From UBA5009 sp038043185 (GTDB lineage: Bacteria; Bdellovibrionota; Bdellovibrionia; Bdellovibrionales; Bdellovibrionaceae): a DNA stretch of 64,000 bases. The translations under genes were made by a program, and so were the position numbers. The notes under the pieces were generated by a model, which did not search any database, was not told where the DNA came from, and saw only the letters and a program-made list of their open reading frames with translations. This document shows, in pieces, positions 31,118-40,888 of the stretch. Location: the NCBI GenBank assembly GCA_038043185.1, contig JBBTCO010000055.1, positions 1 through 64,000 on the forward strand, read 5' to 3'. The number at the start of each line of letters is the position of its first letter. The stretch's first letter is position 1.

Positions 31118-33573
31118 TAATGCGTTTCCTCGCCAGCTTTGTCTTCGTCTTCAACAACAGCAAGGCCAGTGACAACTTCTTGTTTGTCATCCAAATTTAT
31201 TAAACGCACCCCTTGGGTATTTCGCCCAAGGACAGAAATATCGGAAATTCGCATACGAATAACCTGACCGTTATCGGTCGATAAAATCAGCTCTTGGCTA
31301 TCTCGAACTTTTTTTGTTCCAACAACAAGTCCAACTTTATCAGTCGTTTTTTGCGTGATAATTCCAACTCCACCACGGCTTTGAACACGATACTCTTCGA
31401 TTGAAGATCTTTTTCCGTAACCTTTTGTCGTTACCATCAAAACTGTTTCGGTGGTGTTTTTGCCCAAAACTTCCATTCCTACAACCACGTCATCTTTTCC
31501 AACGGTTATGCCTTTAACACCCCGGGCAGCTCGACCCATTGATCGTACATCGTCTTCGTTAAATCGAATCGACATTCCCTCTTTTGTTGCAAGAAATATG
31601 TCGCTTTGACCGTCACTGATTTTTGCATCAATTAGGGCATCGTCTAGATCTGTGGTTAAGGCAATAATTCCTGCGATTCGTGGGTTTTGGAAAGCATCCA
31701 ATGAGGTTTTTTTAATGATCCCTTTTTCAGTAACCATAACGATATGTTTATTTTCAGAATACTCTTCAACAGGCAAAATAGATCTAACTTTTTCATTATT
31801 TGAAAGCTGTACCACGTTCGCAATTGCTTTTCCCTTCGAGATTCGCGTTCCCAGCGGCACTCGGTGCACCTTAACCCAATAAACTTTTCCCTTGTCAGTA
31901 AAAACAAGCAACATCGTTTTTGTGCTCGCCGTGAAAATGTCAGTGACGTAATCTTCTTCGCGAGTTTCCATGCCCTTAAGGCCTTTGCCGCCTCTTTTTT
32001 GAACACGATATTCATCGACAGGAATTCGTTTTATATAACCCGTATTGGTAAAGGTAACGACCATTTTTTCATCGGCAATCAGATCTTCATCTTCTAGATC
32101 TGTTAAATCGCCGGTCAATTCGGTTCGTCGTTCATCAGCGTATTTTTCTTTTATGTCTTCAAGTTCTTTCATGATGATTTTAAAAATTTCTTTTACATCA
32201 GCAAGAACAAACTTCAGCCACTCAATTTGCTTCATAAGCTCGGCAAGCTCAGCAAGGATTTTATCCCTTTCAAGGCCAGTTAATCTTTGAAGTCGCATTT
32301 CTAATATGGCCTGAGCTTGGCGCTCAGAAAATTCGAATTTTTTTACTAGATTTTCTTTGGCAACACTGGCTTCGCTAGAGGCGCGGATTGTCGAAATCAC
32401 TTCGTCAATATTATCAAGCGCCTTTTTTAATCCCTCTAAAATATGAGCTCGTTCTTGGGCTTTTTTAAGATCAAAAATACAGCGTTTTGTAACGACATCG
32501 CGACGATGGTCCGCGAAAGCTTCAATCATTTGTTTCAAATTAAAAGTTACGGGCTGGTTCTTTTTATCAAGAGCCAACATGATGATTCCGAAACTAATTT
32601 GCATTTGTGTAAACTTATAAAGACGATTTAAAATAACGCCCGAGTTTTCGCCCCTCTTAAGAACAATAACAACTCTCATACCCTCGCGCGAGGACTCGTC
32701 GCGAATATCAGAAATTCCTTCGATTTGTTTTTCCCGCACAAGGTCTGCGATGCTTTCAATCAATTTGGCTTTATTTACCTGATAAGGAATTTGATTAACG
32801 ATAATTTCTTCGTGGTCTTTGTTTTGAACAATTTCGACGACAGCTTTCAGAGTGATTACGCCACGGCCCTTTTTGTAGGCCTGCAGTATTCCTTCTTTCC
32901 CAGCAATAATTCCAGCGGTAGGAAAATCTGGTCCCGGAATTTTAAGCATTAAATCTTCAATGCTACAGTTGGGATTTTGAATGTAATGAATACATCCATC
33001 AATAACTTCTCCCAAGTTGTGAGGCGGAATGTTTGTCGCCATGCCCACAGCAATTCCCGAAGAACCATTCACCAATAAGTTGGGAAATTTTGCGGGCAAA
33101 ACGAGGGGAATTTCTAAGCTGTCATCGTAGTTAGGGCCAAATGGAACAGTTTGTTTTTCTATATCTGACAAAATTTCTTCAGCGAGTTTTGTCATGCGAA
33201 CTTCGGTGTACCTCATCGCTGCTGGCGAGTCTCCATCGATTGAACCAAAGTTTCCTTGTCCATCTTCGAGTGGGTAGCGCAAAGAAAAATCTTGAGCCAT
33301 TCGCACCATCGTGTCGTAAACAGCCGTGTCGCCATGGGGATGATATTTACCGATCACGTCCCCAACAATACGAGCAGATTTTTTGTAGGGTTTATCATGT
33401 GTGTTGTTCATTTCATGTTGAGCAAACAACACGCGTCGGTGAACTGGCTTAAGTCCATCGCGAACATCTGGCAAAGCGCGACCAACGATGACTGACATCG
33501 AGTACTGAAGGTAGGCCTCACGCATTTCCTTGTTAATATCAACCGTCGTAATTCCGTTTATTGGCGTATCCAT
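31117..33573 (-). CDS. gyrA: DNA gyrase subunit A
   Basis: 818 residues. The winged-helix/tower region has catalytic Tyr122 in AAMRYTEVRM; the quinolone region reads YHPHGDTAVYDTMVRMAQ with Thr83 and Asp87. Leucine-zipper-like coiled coil about 370-470. The C-terminal beta-pinwheel carries the GyrA-box QKRGGKG, which separates it from ParC. Introduces negative supercoils with GyrB. Transcribed with gyrB, 16 bases upstream, in the order dnaA-dnaN-recF-gyrB-gyrA. Confidence 0.98.
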   Translation of the reverse strand: MDTPINGITTVDINKEMREAYLQYSMSVIVGRALPDVRDGLKPVHRRVLFAQHEMNNTHDKPYKKSARIVGDVIGKYHPHGDTAVYDTMVRMAQDFSLRYPLEDGQGNFGSIDGDSPAAMRYTEVRMTKLAEEILSDIEKQTVPFGPNYDDSLEIPLVLPAKFPNLLVNGSSGIAVGMATNIPPHNLGEVIDGCIHYIQNPNCSIEDLMLKIPGPDFPTAGIIAGKEGILQAYKKGRGVITLKAVVEIVQNKDHEEIIVNQIPYQVNKAKLIESIADLVREKQIEGISDIRDESSREGMRVVIVLKRGENSGVILNRLYKFTQMQISFGIIMLALDKKNQPVTFNLKQMIEAFADHRRDVVTKRCIFDLKKAQERAHILEGLKKALDNIDEVISTIRASSEASVAKENLVKKFEFSERQAQAILEMRLQRLTGLERDKILAELAELMKQIEWLKFVLADVKEIFKIIMKELEDIKEKYADERRTELTGDLTDLEDEDLIADEKMVVTFTNTGYIKRIPVDEYRVQKRGGKGLKGMETREEDYVTDIFTASTKTMLLVFTDKGKVYWVKVHRVPLGTRISKGKAIANVVQLSNNEKVRSILPVEEYSENKHIVMVTEKGIIKKTSLDAFQNPRIAGIIALTTDLDDALIDAKISDGQSDIFLATKEGMSIRFNEDDVRSMGRAARGVKGITVGKDDVVVGMEVLGKNTTETVLMVTTKGYGKRSSIEEYRVQSRGGVGIITQKTTDKVGLVVGTKKVRDSQELILSTDNGQVIRMRISDISVLGRNTQGVRLINLDDKQEVVTGLAVVEDEDKAGEETH

Positions 33574-33589
33574 ATTTCAACCTTCCAAA

Positions 33590-36022
33590 TTAAACATCTA
33601 AAGCGCGAGCTAACAATGCGTTGTCATGAATAAATTTACGTCTTGGTTCAACTAGCTCGCCCATTAAAACACTGAATGTTTCATCGGCGGCTAAAGCATC
33701 ATCTACTGTCACCTGCAAAAGATGTCTGTTCGCAGGGTTCAAAGTGGTGCTCCACAACTGTTCCGGATTCATTTCTCCCAGCCCTTTATATCGCTGAATA
33801 TAGATTCCTTTTTTTGTGCTCTCCATGACGTGCTCGTAAAATGGCGTAAAATTTTCAAACTGCTTTTCTTCTGAGCCCTGAGAAATTTTTACCGGCAAAT
33901 GTGTCACGCTCAAAATCGTGCTCCAGAGATTTCTTAATTCAACGATTTCTGATGCACTGAGTGTTTCCGCACTTAAACTTGTGGTTTTTCGATCTGCATA
34001 ACGAGTGGTTTTAATTTCAAGCAGAGGCGTTTGAGTTTCTTCTAGCGTTTTGACTTCGTAGCTTATTTCTGTAACCCCCAGCTCTGGATGAGTTGAAATC
34101 CACGCTTTTAAATCTTCAGCAGCTGATTTCATCAGTGCTGGGCTTTCTAGGGTCTTTTCCAAATCAACAACTTTACTTAAGAAAAAATAAATTGCATCGA
34201 TGTCATACTTTCCAGAGGAAGCCTTCAATAAGTTATTAAACTTTTGGATTCCTAAAATTAATTTGCGAAGCTCTGCCTCGGTATGATTTTTTCCAATAAT
34301 TTTAAAATTGTTAAGCCCCGAACTTAATAAATATTCCGTCAGCGCCGCTTCATCTTTCAAATAGGTTTCTGAATTTCCCTTTTTCGCCCTGTAGAGTGGT
34401 GGCTGAGCAATATACACATAACCTTTTTCAATCACTTCCGGCATTTGTCGATAGAAAAATGTTAAAAGCAGCGTTCGAATGTGCGATCCGTCGACGTCCG
34501 CATCCGTCATGATAATCACTTTGTGATAGCGAATTTTATCGGCATGAACATTGTCTTTGCCAATTCCTGTTCCCAACGCCGAAACCATCATTTTGATTTC
34601 TTCATTCGAGAGCATTTTATCAAAACGAGCCTTTTCGACATTTAAAATTTTACCTTTGAGTGGAAGAACCGCTTGGGTGCGACGATCACGCGCTTGTTTT
34701 GCAGAACCACCGGCCGAATCTCCCTCGACCAAATAAATTTCACAAAGGGCTGGATCACGCTCTTGGCAATCCGCCATTTTTCCCGGAAGGGCGCCACTGT
34801 CCAATGCTGTTTTTCTTCTCGTCAGCTCCCGGGCTTTTCGAGCCGCATCCCGAGCACGAGCCGCATCCACACACTTCATAATAATAACTTTGGCTGGGGC
34901 TGGATGACGATCGAACCAATCTGCTAATTTTTCATTGAGTAAGGTTTCTACAATACCCTTAACCTCGGTATTACCGAGTTTGGTTTTAGTTTGACCTTCA
35001 AATTGAGGCTCTCGTACTTTCACCGAAATAACCGCAGCTAAACCTTCGCGTATATCTTCTCCCTCAATGCTTGCCTTAAGATCTTTAAGAAGATTTTTGC
35101 TTGTGCCGTAGCTGTTCGTTGTTCGAGTTAACGCCGAACGAAACCCCATCAAATGAGTTCCGCCTTCAATCGTATTGATATTATTACAATAGGTAAAAAT
35201 CGATTCCGAGTAAGAGTCATTCCATTGCATCGCTATTTCGACTTCAACAGTGTCTTTTTCAGCTTTAAAATAAATTATTTCGTTATGAAGTGCTTTTTTT
35301 GATTGATTCATGAAATCAACAAACTCAGCGATTCCTTTTGAATATTGGAAATCTTGTTTTTTGCCGCTTCGTTCATCTTTCAAACAAATATGAAGTCCTG
35401 CATTTAAAAATGCAAGTTCGCGAAAGCGCGTGGATAAGGTGCTGAAATCAAAAATAATCGCTTCGTCTTTAAAAATTTCACGATCTGGTTTGAAAACAGT
35501 TTTAGTCCCGGTTTTATTTGTTGGTGTCAGTTTTTCAACCGCAGATTTAATCGCGCCTTTTTCGTACTTTTGCTGCCAGATAAATCCTTCACGTGAAACA
35601 TCCACTGTGCACCGAGAAGAAAGAGCATTTACAACGGAAGCGCCGACGCCATGAAGTCCTCCAGAGACTTTATAGGAAGAACCATCAAATTTTCCACCCG
35701 CATGCAAAACTGTCATAACCACTTCAAGAGCTGATTTTCCGTTTTTATGAGAACCAACTGGTATGCCGCGACCATCATCTTCAACTGTAATGGACTCGTC
35801 AGTGTTGATTGTAATTTGAATTGTTTTACAAAATCCTGCTAAGGCCTCATCAACTGAGTTATCAACAACTTCATACACCAGATGGTGATATCCTCGGATT
35901 CCAGTATCACCTATGTACATACCGGGTCGTTTTCTAACTGCCTCTAGACCTTCAAGGACCTGAATTGAATCAGCCGAATAGCTGCTATTTGAACTATTGG
36001 CAGACACATTTTCTTGTGACAC
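33590..36022 (-). CDS. gyrB: DNA gyrase subunit B
   Basis: 810 residues. GHKL ATPase (VYEVVDNSVDEALAG, DDGRGIPVG, GLHGVGASVVNAL), transducer domain with the conserved QTKTKLGN, TOPRIM with EGDSAGGSAKQ and DADVDGSHIRTLLLTFFYR. Between TOPRIM and the C-terminal QRYKGLGEMNPEQLW lies the roughly 165-residue insert typical of Gram-negative GyrB. GTG start preceded by GAGG. Ten bases from recF. Confidence 0.98.
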   Translation of the reverse strand: MSQENVSANSSNSSYSADSIQVLEGLEAVRKRPGMYIGDTGIRGYHHLVYEVVDNSVDEALAGFCKTIQITINTDESITVEDDGRGIPVGSHKNGKSALEVVMTVLHAGGKFDGSSYKVSGGLHGVGASVVNALSSRCTVDVSREGFIWQQKYEKGAIKSAVEKLTPTNKTGTKTVFKPDREIFKDEAIIFDFSTLSTRFRELAFLNAGLHICLKDERSGKKQDFQYSKGIAEFVDFMNQSKKALHNEIIYFKAEKDTVEVEIAMQWNDSYSESIFTYCNNINTIEGGTHLMGFRSALTRTTNSYGTSKNLLKDLKASIEGEDIREGLAAVISVKVREPQFEGQTKTKLGNTEVKGIVETLLNEKLADWFDRHPAPAKVIIMKCVDAARARDAARKARELTRRKTALDSGALPGKMADCQERDPALCEIYLVEGDSAGGSAKQARDRRTQAVLPLKGKILNVEKARFDKMLSNEEIKMMVSALGTGIGKDNVHADKIRYHKVIIMTDADVDGSHIRTLLLTFFYRQMPEVIEKGYVYIAQPPLYRAKKGNSETYLKDEAALTEYLLSSGLNNFKIIGKNHTEAELRKLILGIQKFNNLLKASSGKYDIDAIYFFLSKVVDLEKTLESPALMKSAAEDLKAWISTHPELGVTEISYEVKTLEETQTPLLEIKTTRYADRKTTSLSAETLSASEIVELRNLWSTILSVTHLPVKISQGSEEKQFENFTPFYEHVMESTKKGIYIQRYKGLGEMNPEQLWSTTLNPANRHLLQVTVDDALAADETFSVLMGELVEPRRKFIHDNALLARALDV

Positions 36023-36031
36023 TCAACTACC

Positions 36032-37156
36032 TCATTCTTGAATTTTACCGTCTCTTATTGAAATCACAGCTGTCTGCTCTACATGAAAACTTTCCGGCAA
36101 AGTCAGATCCGTTGTGGTAATAAAAGTTTGCGTTTTAATTTCATGTAAAAATAAAATTAGCGCTTCTTTTTTTGTCGAATCCAACTCTGAAAGAACATCA
36201 TCTAATAGCAAAACTGGGTACTCTCCGTGAACCCTTCTATGATACACAACCTGAGCCATTTTGAAAGATAATATGATAGCTCTTTGTTGCCCCTGAGAGC
36301 AGTAAAATCTTGAATCTTTTTGACCATATAGAAATAAAATTTGATGTTTATGTGGGCCCACCAGCGTCCCTCCGGAAGCCATTTCTGCAGAACGCAGTTC
36401 TTCCGATCGATTTTGCATCGAATCAATGATCTTTTGAGGTAAAAAATCCATTATATTTTCATCAGAAACTAGATATTCCACTGAAATATCCACAGTCTTG
36501 TTTTTTGATATATATTGCATCGCATTGTTGAACTCAGATTGAATTTCTTTAAGCGCGAGGATCCGAGCTTTCGTTAATTCTGCTGCTAGTCGAAAATAGC
36601 TGGGATCTAGGCTTTCAAGAAGCCTTTCTGTCGTTTCTTGGGACTGTAGCTTTTCAACAAAATCTTTTAAAATTCGGTTCCGTGTTTTTAAGGCTTTTCG
36701 AAAATCATAAATTAATTCTGCATTTTGTGATGAAATTGAAACCAAAAGGTCGTCAACAAGATGGCGTCGCAAATCTGAACTTTCTTTGATCGTCGACAAA
36801 CTTTCTGGGCTAAAGATAACAGAATTAAATTTTTTTTTAAGATCTAAAGCGCTTATTTTTTTTTCATTAATTAAAAAATGACGTCGGCTTTTTAAAATTG
36901 ATAGTTTCAATTCATACTCAAGATTTAAATTTTCGACTTCAGTTGTAACTAAAGATTCTTCTGCATTTTCTTTAATTAAACTACTGTTATCGCCATAACG
37001 AAAAGATTCGCCTTGGGTAAAAAGAGTTAGGGCTTCCAAAAGATTTGATTTTCCTTGGCCGTTTTCTCCGACTAAAAAATTAATTCCAGATGAAAATTTA
37101 AATGTTTGATCACTAAAGTTTCTAAAATCTTTCAGTCGAATTTTTTTAAAATACAT
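36032..37156 (-). CDS. recF: DNA replication and repair protein RecF
   Basis: 374 residues, SMC-like ATPase: Walker A GENGQGKSNLLEAL (about 32), the ABC signature region around YCSQGQQRAIILSFK, and Walker B LLLDDVLSELD. Loads RecA at gaps with RecO and RecR. ATG overlaps the dnaN stop by one base (TAATG), so expression is coupled to the clamp gene. Confidence 0.96.
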   Translation of the reverse strand: MYFKKIRLKDFRNFSDQTFKFSSGINFLVGENGQGKSNLLEALTLFTQGESFRYGDNSSLIKENAEESLVTTEVENLNLEYELKLSILKSRRHFLINEKKISALDLKKKFNSVIFSPESLSTIKESSDLRRHLVDDLLVSISSQNAELIYDFRKALKTRNRILKDFVEKLQSQETTERLLESLDPSYFRLAAELTKARILALKEIQSEFNNAMQYISKNKTVDISVEYLVSDENIMDFLPQKIIDSMQNRSEELRSAEMASGGTLVGPHKHQILFLYGQKDSRFYCSQGQQRAIILSFKMAQVVYHRRVHGEYPVLLLDDVLSELDSTKKEALILFLHEIKTQTFITTTDLTLPESFHVEQTAVISIRDGKIQE

Positions 37157-38262
37157 TAAATTCTCATAGGCATAACTACACAGGTGTAGCTTTGATCCCC
37201 TTGAGGGCGAATTAGTCCTGGTGACAGTTGGTCATTGAGTTCAAGATCAACAACATCGTTGTTCATACTTGTTAAAATTTCCATCATGTATTTCGCATTA
37301 AATCCAATTTTAATATCTGGACCGCTGTAATTAATTTCAATTTCTTCTTTAGCATCACCTAGCTCAGGATTGTTTGAAGAAATTTCCATGCGATCTTTTG
37401 ATAAATTGAGTAAAACAGCTTTTGATTTTTGATTTGCTAATAATGAAACTCGTTCAAGTGATGTTAAAAAATTTTCCCTTTTTAAGCTTATTTTTTGTGA
37501 AAGCACAGTCGGAATAAATTGCTGATAATTGGGATACTTTCCTTCGATTAATCGAATCATCAAAAGTGTTGAGTTGTGTTTTAAAATAAATTGTGAACCT
37601 TCAATCGCAATTTCAATTTCTTCATTGATTCCTTCAAGAATTTTTTTAACTTCATAAAGGCCTTTGCGAGGAATTATAACTCCTTGCCCAAGACTTGATT
37701 TTAAACTTCCTGGATTGCGAGAAATTAAACTCATGCGATGACCGTCGGTGGCCACCATCTTGAATCCAAAACTTTGATTCATTTCGAAAAAAACACCGTT
37801 GAGGTGATAACGAGTTTCATCGTTGGAAACGCTGTAGATTGTTTTATCGATCATTTCCTTTAGAATTTGTGCATTTATTTTTAAAAAAGATTGTGGATTG
37901 TACGTTGGAAAAATGGGGTAATCATCTGCACTGACCCCAACAATTTTTGAAAGATATTTTCCCTGTTTAATTTCCAGCCAGTGATTATCTTTTTTGATGA
38001 GCTGAATTGGCCCATCAGAAAGTTTTTTAGCAATTTCAAAAAGACTTTTAGCATTTACCGCAACCTTCCCAGGTGTATTTAATTTAACTTTGATTTCGTC
38101 AGTTAAGCTTACTTCCAAGTCCGTGGCAAAAACTTTTAAATGTTCCGATTGAGCTTCAAGAAGCACGTTGACCAAAACGGGCATTGTATTTCTTTTTTCA
38201 ACAATGTTTTGAGTTTTACCAATTAAATTTAAAAGATCTTTTTTTTCTATCTCTAATTTCAT
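37156..38262 (-). CDS. dnaN: DNA polymerase III beta sliding clamp
   Basis: 368 residues in three clamp domains. Starts MKLEIEKKDLLNLIGKTQNI; includes RNTMPVLVNVLLEA, TDGHRMSLI and the conserved C-terminus ending VVMPMRI, whose residues form the hydrophobic partner-binding pocket. Forms the dimeric ring holding the polymerase. GAGAGAA precedes the ATG. The upstream 247 bases to dnaA contain the DnaA-box cluster. Confidence 0.97.
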   Translation of the reverse strand: MKLEIEKKDLLNLIGKTQNIVEKRNTMPVLVNVLLEAQSEHLKVFATDLEVSLTDEIKVKLNTPGKVAVNAKSLFEIAKKLSDGPIQLIKKDNHWLEIKQGKYLSKIVGVSADDYPIFPTYNPQSFLKINAQILKEMIDKTIYSVSNDETRYHLNGVFFEMNQSFGFKMVATDGHRMSLISRNPGSLKSSLGQGVIIPRKGLYEVKKILEGINEEIEIAIEGSQFILKHNSTLLMIRLIEGKYPNYQQFIPTVLSQKISLKRENFLTSLERVSLLANQKSKAVLLNLSKDRMEISSNNPELGDAKEEIEINYSGPDIKIGFNAKYMMEILTSMNNDVVDLELNDQLSPGLIRPQGDQSYTCVVMPMRI

Positions 38263-38280
38263 TTTTTCTCTCTGAGCTGT

Positions 38281-38489
38281 ATTTTTTCAAATTACCCATT
38301 TTTATAAGAACTAAATCTATATATATAAATCCCGTCGTCGTCGTAGGAGCGTGGAAAAGCTACCAAATCTTCTAAGTTCTTGTAAACACTTTCAAAGATC
38401 CGTGGATAAAGCCTGCTGGCAATTTCCGCAAAAGCCCTGTTTTTTCGTGGATAAGGTTATTCACAATTTAACCCCGAGATTTATCCACA
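38281..38489. other. probable replication origin (oriC) between dnaA and dnaN
   Basis: Four DnaA boxes: CGTGGATAA at 38401-38409 and 38446-38454 (minus-strand TTATCCACG, one mismatch), TTATTCACA at 38457-38465 and TTATCCACA at 38481-38489 (both exact TTATNCACA). Boxes are paired in opposite orientations. On the dnaN side an AT-rich stretch (38281-38330, with CTATATATATAAAT) could be the unwinding element and may also hold the dnaN promoter. Confidence 0.75.
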
Positions 38490-38509
38490 AGTTTGTACAC
38501 CTCCCACAT

Positions 38510-39898
38510 TCACACTCCTGTGATATTGTGTATACGCTGTTCTAATTCCTCAATATCTTTAGCCAAATCGGGATCGGTCTGCTGTAGATATTGAACCCGC
38601 TCAAGTGCGTTCATTACTGTCGTATGATCCTTGCCGCCAAAACATTTACCGATATCGACCAAAGATTTATCGAGAAATTTTTTAATAAAATACATACAAA
38701 TTTGACGTGGAACAACAATTGGACGAGCTCGAGTTGATGCTTTTAAATCAGCAATTCGCACTTTAAAGTGCTCGGCGACGATCTTTGTTATTTCTTCCAC
38801 GCTAATTACGGTCTGAGTTTCATGCTGAGATAAGATTCGCTTCACCAAATCATAATCGATATGTAGACCTTGAAGTTCCGAAAACATTTTTACCTTTTTA
38901 AGGTTGCCTTCAAGCTCTCGGATGGAGCGCTTTGAAATACGGGCGATATAGTTAACGACGTCCTCGGGAATCCTCATGTTAAAGCGTTCTGCCTTGTAGC
39001 GAAGAATTGCGATACGGGTCTCGATGTCGGGCATTGTGATGTCAGCAATAAGACCACGCTCTAAGCGTGTGCGATTGCGATCCTCGAGATCCATGATGTC
39101 TTTAGGCATACGGTCGCTGGCAAGAATGACCTGCTTTTTTCGATCAGTAAAACTATTGATGGTGTGGAAGAACTCAGCTTGGACAGCTTCGCCACGTCCT
39201 ATATATTGAACGTCATCAACCAGCAAGATATCGGCATTTTCTCGGTATTTTTGACGAAATTTTTCCATCTGAGAGTGTCGAATAGAAGAAATACATTCGT
39301 TCATGAAGCGCTCTGCTGATATATAGATGATCCGGTGGCGTGGAAAGTTTTCACGAATAAAGTTGCCGGCGGCGTGAAGAAGATGAGTTTTACCCATACC
39401 CACAGGCCCATAAAGATAAAGTGGGTTATAATCGTCGGCCCCGGGATTTTTAGAGACATTAAAACAGGCCGCATGGGCGAATTCAGAGTTTTTTCCCACC
39501 ACAAAGGTAGAAAAGGTGAGCTCTGTATTCAATGGATCGGAGTGCAGTCCTCGTTCCCTTACTACAACTGGCGTTTTTGAGCCGCTAAAAGCTTCTTCTA
39601 AAGCCCCTGGATTTTCCGGGGGAAGTGGCGCTTTATTGCCAGTCACGACAAATTCGACTTCAAAAGAGGACTGATAAATACCTGATATCTCAGAGTAAAT
39701 TTTTTCCTGCAAATTTTCGATGACGAAATATTGGTGAAACGGATTAGGCACCCCAAGCACCAGCTTTGGCCGCTCATTGCTACCCGTTGTGTTGATATAC
39801 TCGATAGGATCTAGCCACGTATCGAGCAGTTTGTTATTGTTATTTCTGCTTTTCATTTTGGATTTTATATCACTCCAAAAAAGCGAGTTTATTTCCAC
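38510..39898 (-). CDS. dnaA: chromosomal replication initiator DnaA
   Basis: 462 residues from GTG 39898. Domain I (about 1-90), short linker, AAA+ domain with Walker A GPVGMGKTHLL (about 163) and Walker B ILLVDDVQYI, and the C-terminal DNA-binding domain with SLVDIGKCFGGKDHTTVMNA, the DnaA signature that reads boxes. AGGGG 8 bases upstream favours GTG 39898 over GTG 39907. Binds oriC and recruits DnaB. First gene of the minus-strand replication operon. Confidence 0.97.
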   Translation of the reverse strand: MEINSLFWSDIKSKMKSRNNNNKLLDTWLDPIEYINTTGSNERPKLVLGVPNPFHQYFVIENLQEKIYSEISGIYQSSFEVEFVVTGNKAPLPPENPGALEEAFSGSKTPVVVRERGLHSDPLNTELTFSTFVVGKNSEFAHAACFNVSKNPGADDYNPLYLYGPVGMGKTHLLHAAGNFIRENFPRHRIIYISAERFMNECISSIRHSQMEKFRQKYRENADILLVDDVQYIGRGEAVQAEFFHTINSFTDRKKQVILASDRMPKDIMDLEDRNRTRLERGLIADITMPDIETRIAILRYKAERFNMRIPEDVVNYIARISKRSIRELEGNLKKVKMFSELQGLHIDYDLVKRILSQHETQTVISVEEITKIVAEHFKVRIADLKASTRARPIVVPRQICMYFIKKFLDKSLVDIGKCFGGKDHTTVMNALERVQYLQQTDPDLAKDIEELEQRIHNITGV

Positions 39899-39906
39899 GC
39901 GACGCA

Positions 39907-39911
39907 CCCCT
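39907..39911 (-). promoter_or_regulatory. Shine-Dalgarno deciding the dnaA start
   Basis: AGGGG on the minus strand, 8 bases before GTG 39898 but abutting the other in-frame GTG at 39907. It therefore supports the shorter, 462-residue DnaA. Confidence 0.5.
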
Positions 39912-40019
39912 GCTTTACGCTCGTGACAGACATTGAAGTTCCATTTTAGTTCTTTTTGAACATGCTTGGATTTTTAAAAGTTCGTGATGTCTAACAGGGC
40001 TCAATGAACTGATCAACTG

Positions 40020-40048
40020 TTGACCTCGTTGCTGCGATGTGCTTTATT
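40020..40048 (+). promoter_or_regulatory. candidate promoter for the rpmH-rnpA-yidD-yidC block
   Basis: TTGACC (40020-40025), 17-base spacer, TTTATT (40043-40048), about 100 bases before rpmH in the 253-base divergent gap shared with dnaA. I see no DnaA box in this gap. Confidence 0.4.
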
Positions 40049-40151
40049 TCAACCCCACGTATTTAGTGCAATTCTCAGAAATAATTTGCATATGTAGGAA
40101 ATGACGTCATATAGCATGTCGTCTAGCGTCGTAGCCGCGAGGAGTGAAAGA

Positions 40152-40301
40152 ATGAAAAGAACTTATCAGCCAAGTAAACGCCGTCGGAAGAGCACCCATG
40201 GATTTCGCAAAAGAATGGAGACTAAAGCTGGACAGAAGGTTTTGTCTCGTCGTCGCGCCAAAGGAAGAAAAAAATTAGCGCTTAAGAAGAGTGGAAAATA
40301 A
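40152..40301 (+). CDS. rpmH: 50S ribosomal protein L34
   Basis: 49 residues, very basic: MKRTYQPSKRRRKSTHGF, RMETKAGQKVLSRRRAKGR and a Lys-rich end. This is the invariant L34 pattern. GAGGAG lies 7 bases upstream of ATG 40152. Overlaps rnpA by 11 bases. First gene of the conserved rpmH-rnpA-yidD-yidC group divergent from dnaA. Confidence 0.98.
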   Translation: MKRTYQPSKRRRKSTHGFRKRMETKAGQKVLSRRRAKGRKKLALKKSGK

Positions 40302-40653
40302 TAAACCACTGTCGCTGAAAAGAAACGCAGACTTTTTAAGAATAAAAAAGTCAGGACGTCGCTTTTGGGCTTCGCAATGGCTTTTAGTTAATTATACGAA
40401 GAGTCCCACGGAAACATTTAATTATGGAATGACCGTGAGTCGCAAAGTGGGAGACGCCGTTGTCAGAAATAAACTTAAGCGCTGGACCCGAGAAAACCTG
40501 CGGATCTTGGTTAAAAACAGAGAGATTAAAATTGATGTTAACTTTATTTTCAAAGTCATGCCCGAAGGCTTTTACAAAAAACTTCTTCATTCGGAGTTTG
40601 AAAAAGCCATTCTTGCTGCCTTTGCCCAGATTAGAAAAAACCATGAAAAATAA
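40291..40653 (+). CDS. rnpA: ribonuclease P protein component
   Basis: 120 residues. Starts at GTG inside the rpmH 3' end, as is common. Family elements: LSLKRNADFLRIKKSGRRF and the signature VVRNKLKRWTRENLR (RNxxKR helix). Assists the RNase P RNA in tRNA 5' maturation. Overlaps yidD by 11 bases. Confidence 0.96.
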   Translation: MENNKPLSLKRNADFLRIKKSGRRFWASQWLLVNYTKSPTETFNYGMTVSRKVGDAVVRNKLKRWTRENLRILVKNREIKIDVNFIFKVMPEGFYKKLLHSEFEKAILAAFAQIRKNHEK

Positions 40654-40888
40654 TTTATTATTTTTGGTCGGAGTTTACCGTTTCAGCGGAACTTTGTTTT
40701 TAGGCGGGAACTGTCGATTTACCCCATCTTGCTCTGAATACGCCGTGCAAGCTCTGCAGCAGGCTGATCTTGGTGACGCCATTTCCCTCATAACAAAACG
40801 TGTTTGTCGATGCCACCCCTGGGGTGGCTCTGGCCATGACCCCGTTCCAACAATGACGAGGGGGGCTCGTGTCTGCGCAACAAAATAA
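40643..40888 (+). CDS. yidD: membrane protein insertion efficiency factor YidD
   Basis: 81 residues from ATG 40643. YidD signature: YRFSGTLFLGGNCRFTPSCS, then EYAVQALQQ, and RVCRCHPWGGSGHDPVP, with the four conserved cysteines. Peripheral inner-membrane helper of YidC. Overlaps both neighbours (rnpA by 11 and yidC by 20 bases). Confidence 0.95.
   Translation: MKNNLLFLVGVYRFSGTLFLGGNCRFTPSCSEYAVQALQQADLGDAISLITKRVCRCHPWGGSGHDPVPTMTRGARVCATK

Noticed and set aside
35585..35600. TCCTTCACGTGAAACA inside gyrB, 14 of 16 matches to the Bacillus parS consensus
   Set aside because: The exact local parS form is TGTTCCACGTGGAACA, which this matches less well, and the bases encode conserved-looking gyrB sequence. 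Probably chance.
38351..38545. Plus-strand open frame across the dnaA-dnaN gap
   Set aside because: It spans the DnaA boxes and the dnaA 3' end, has no ribosome site and its composition follows oriC sequence, not coding sequence.
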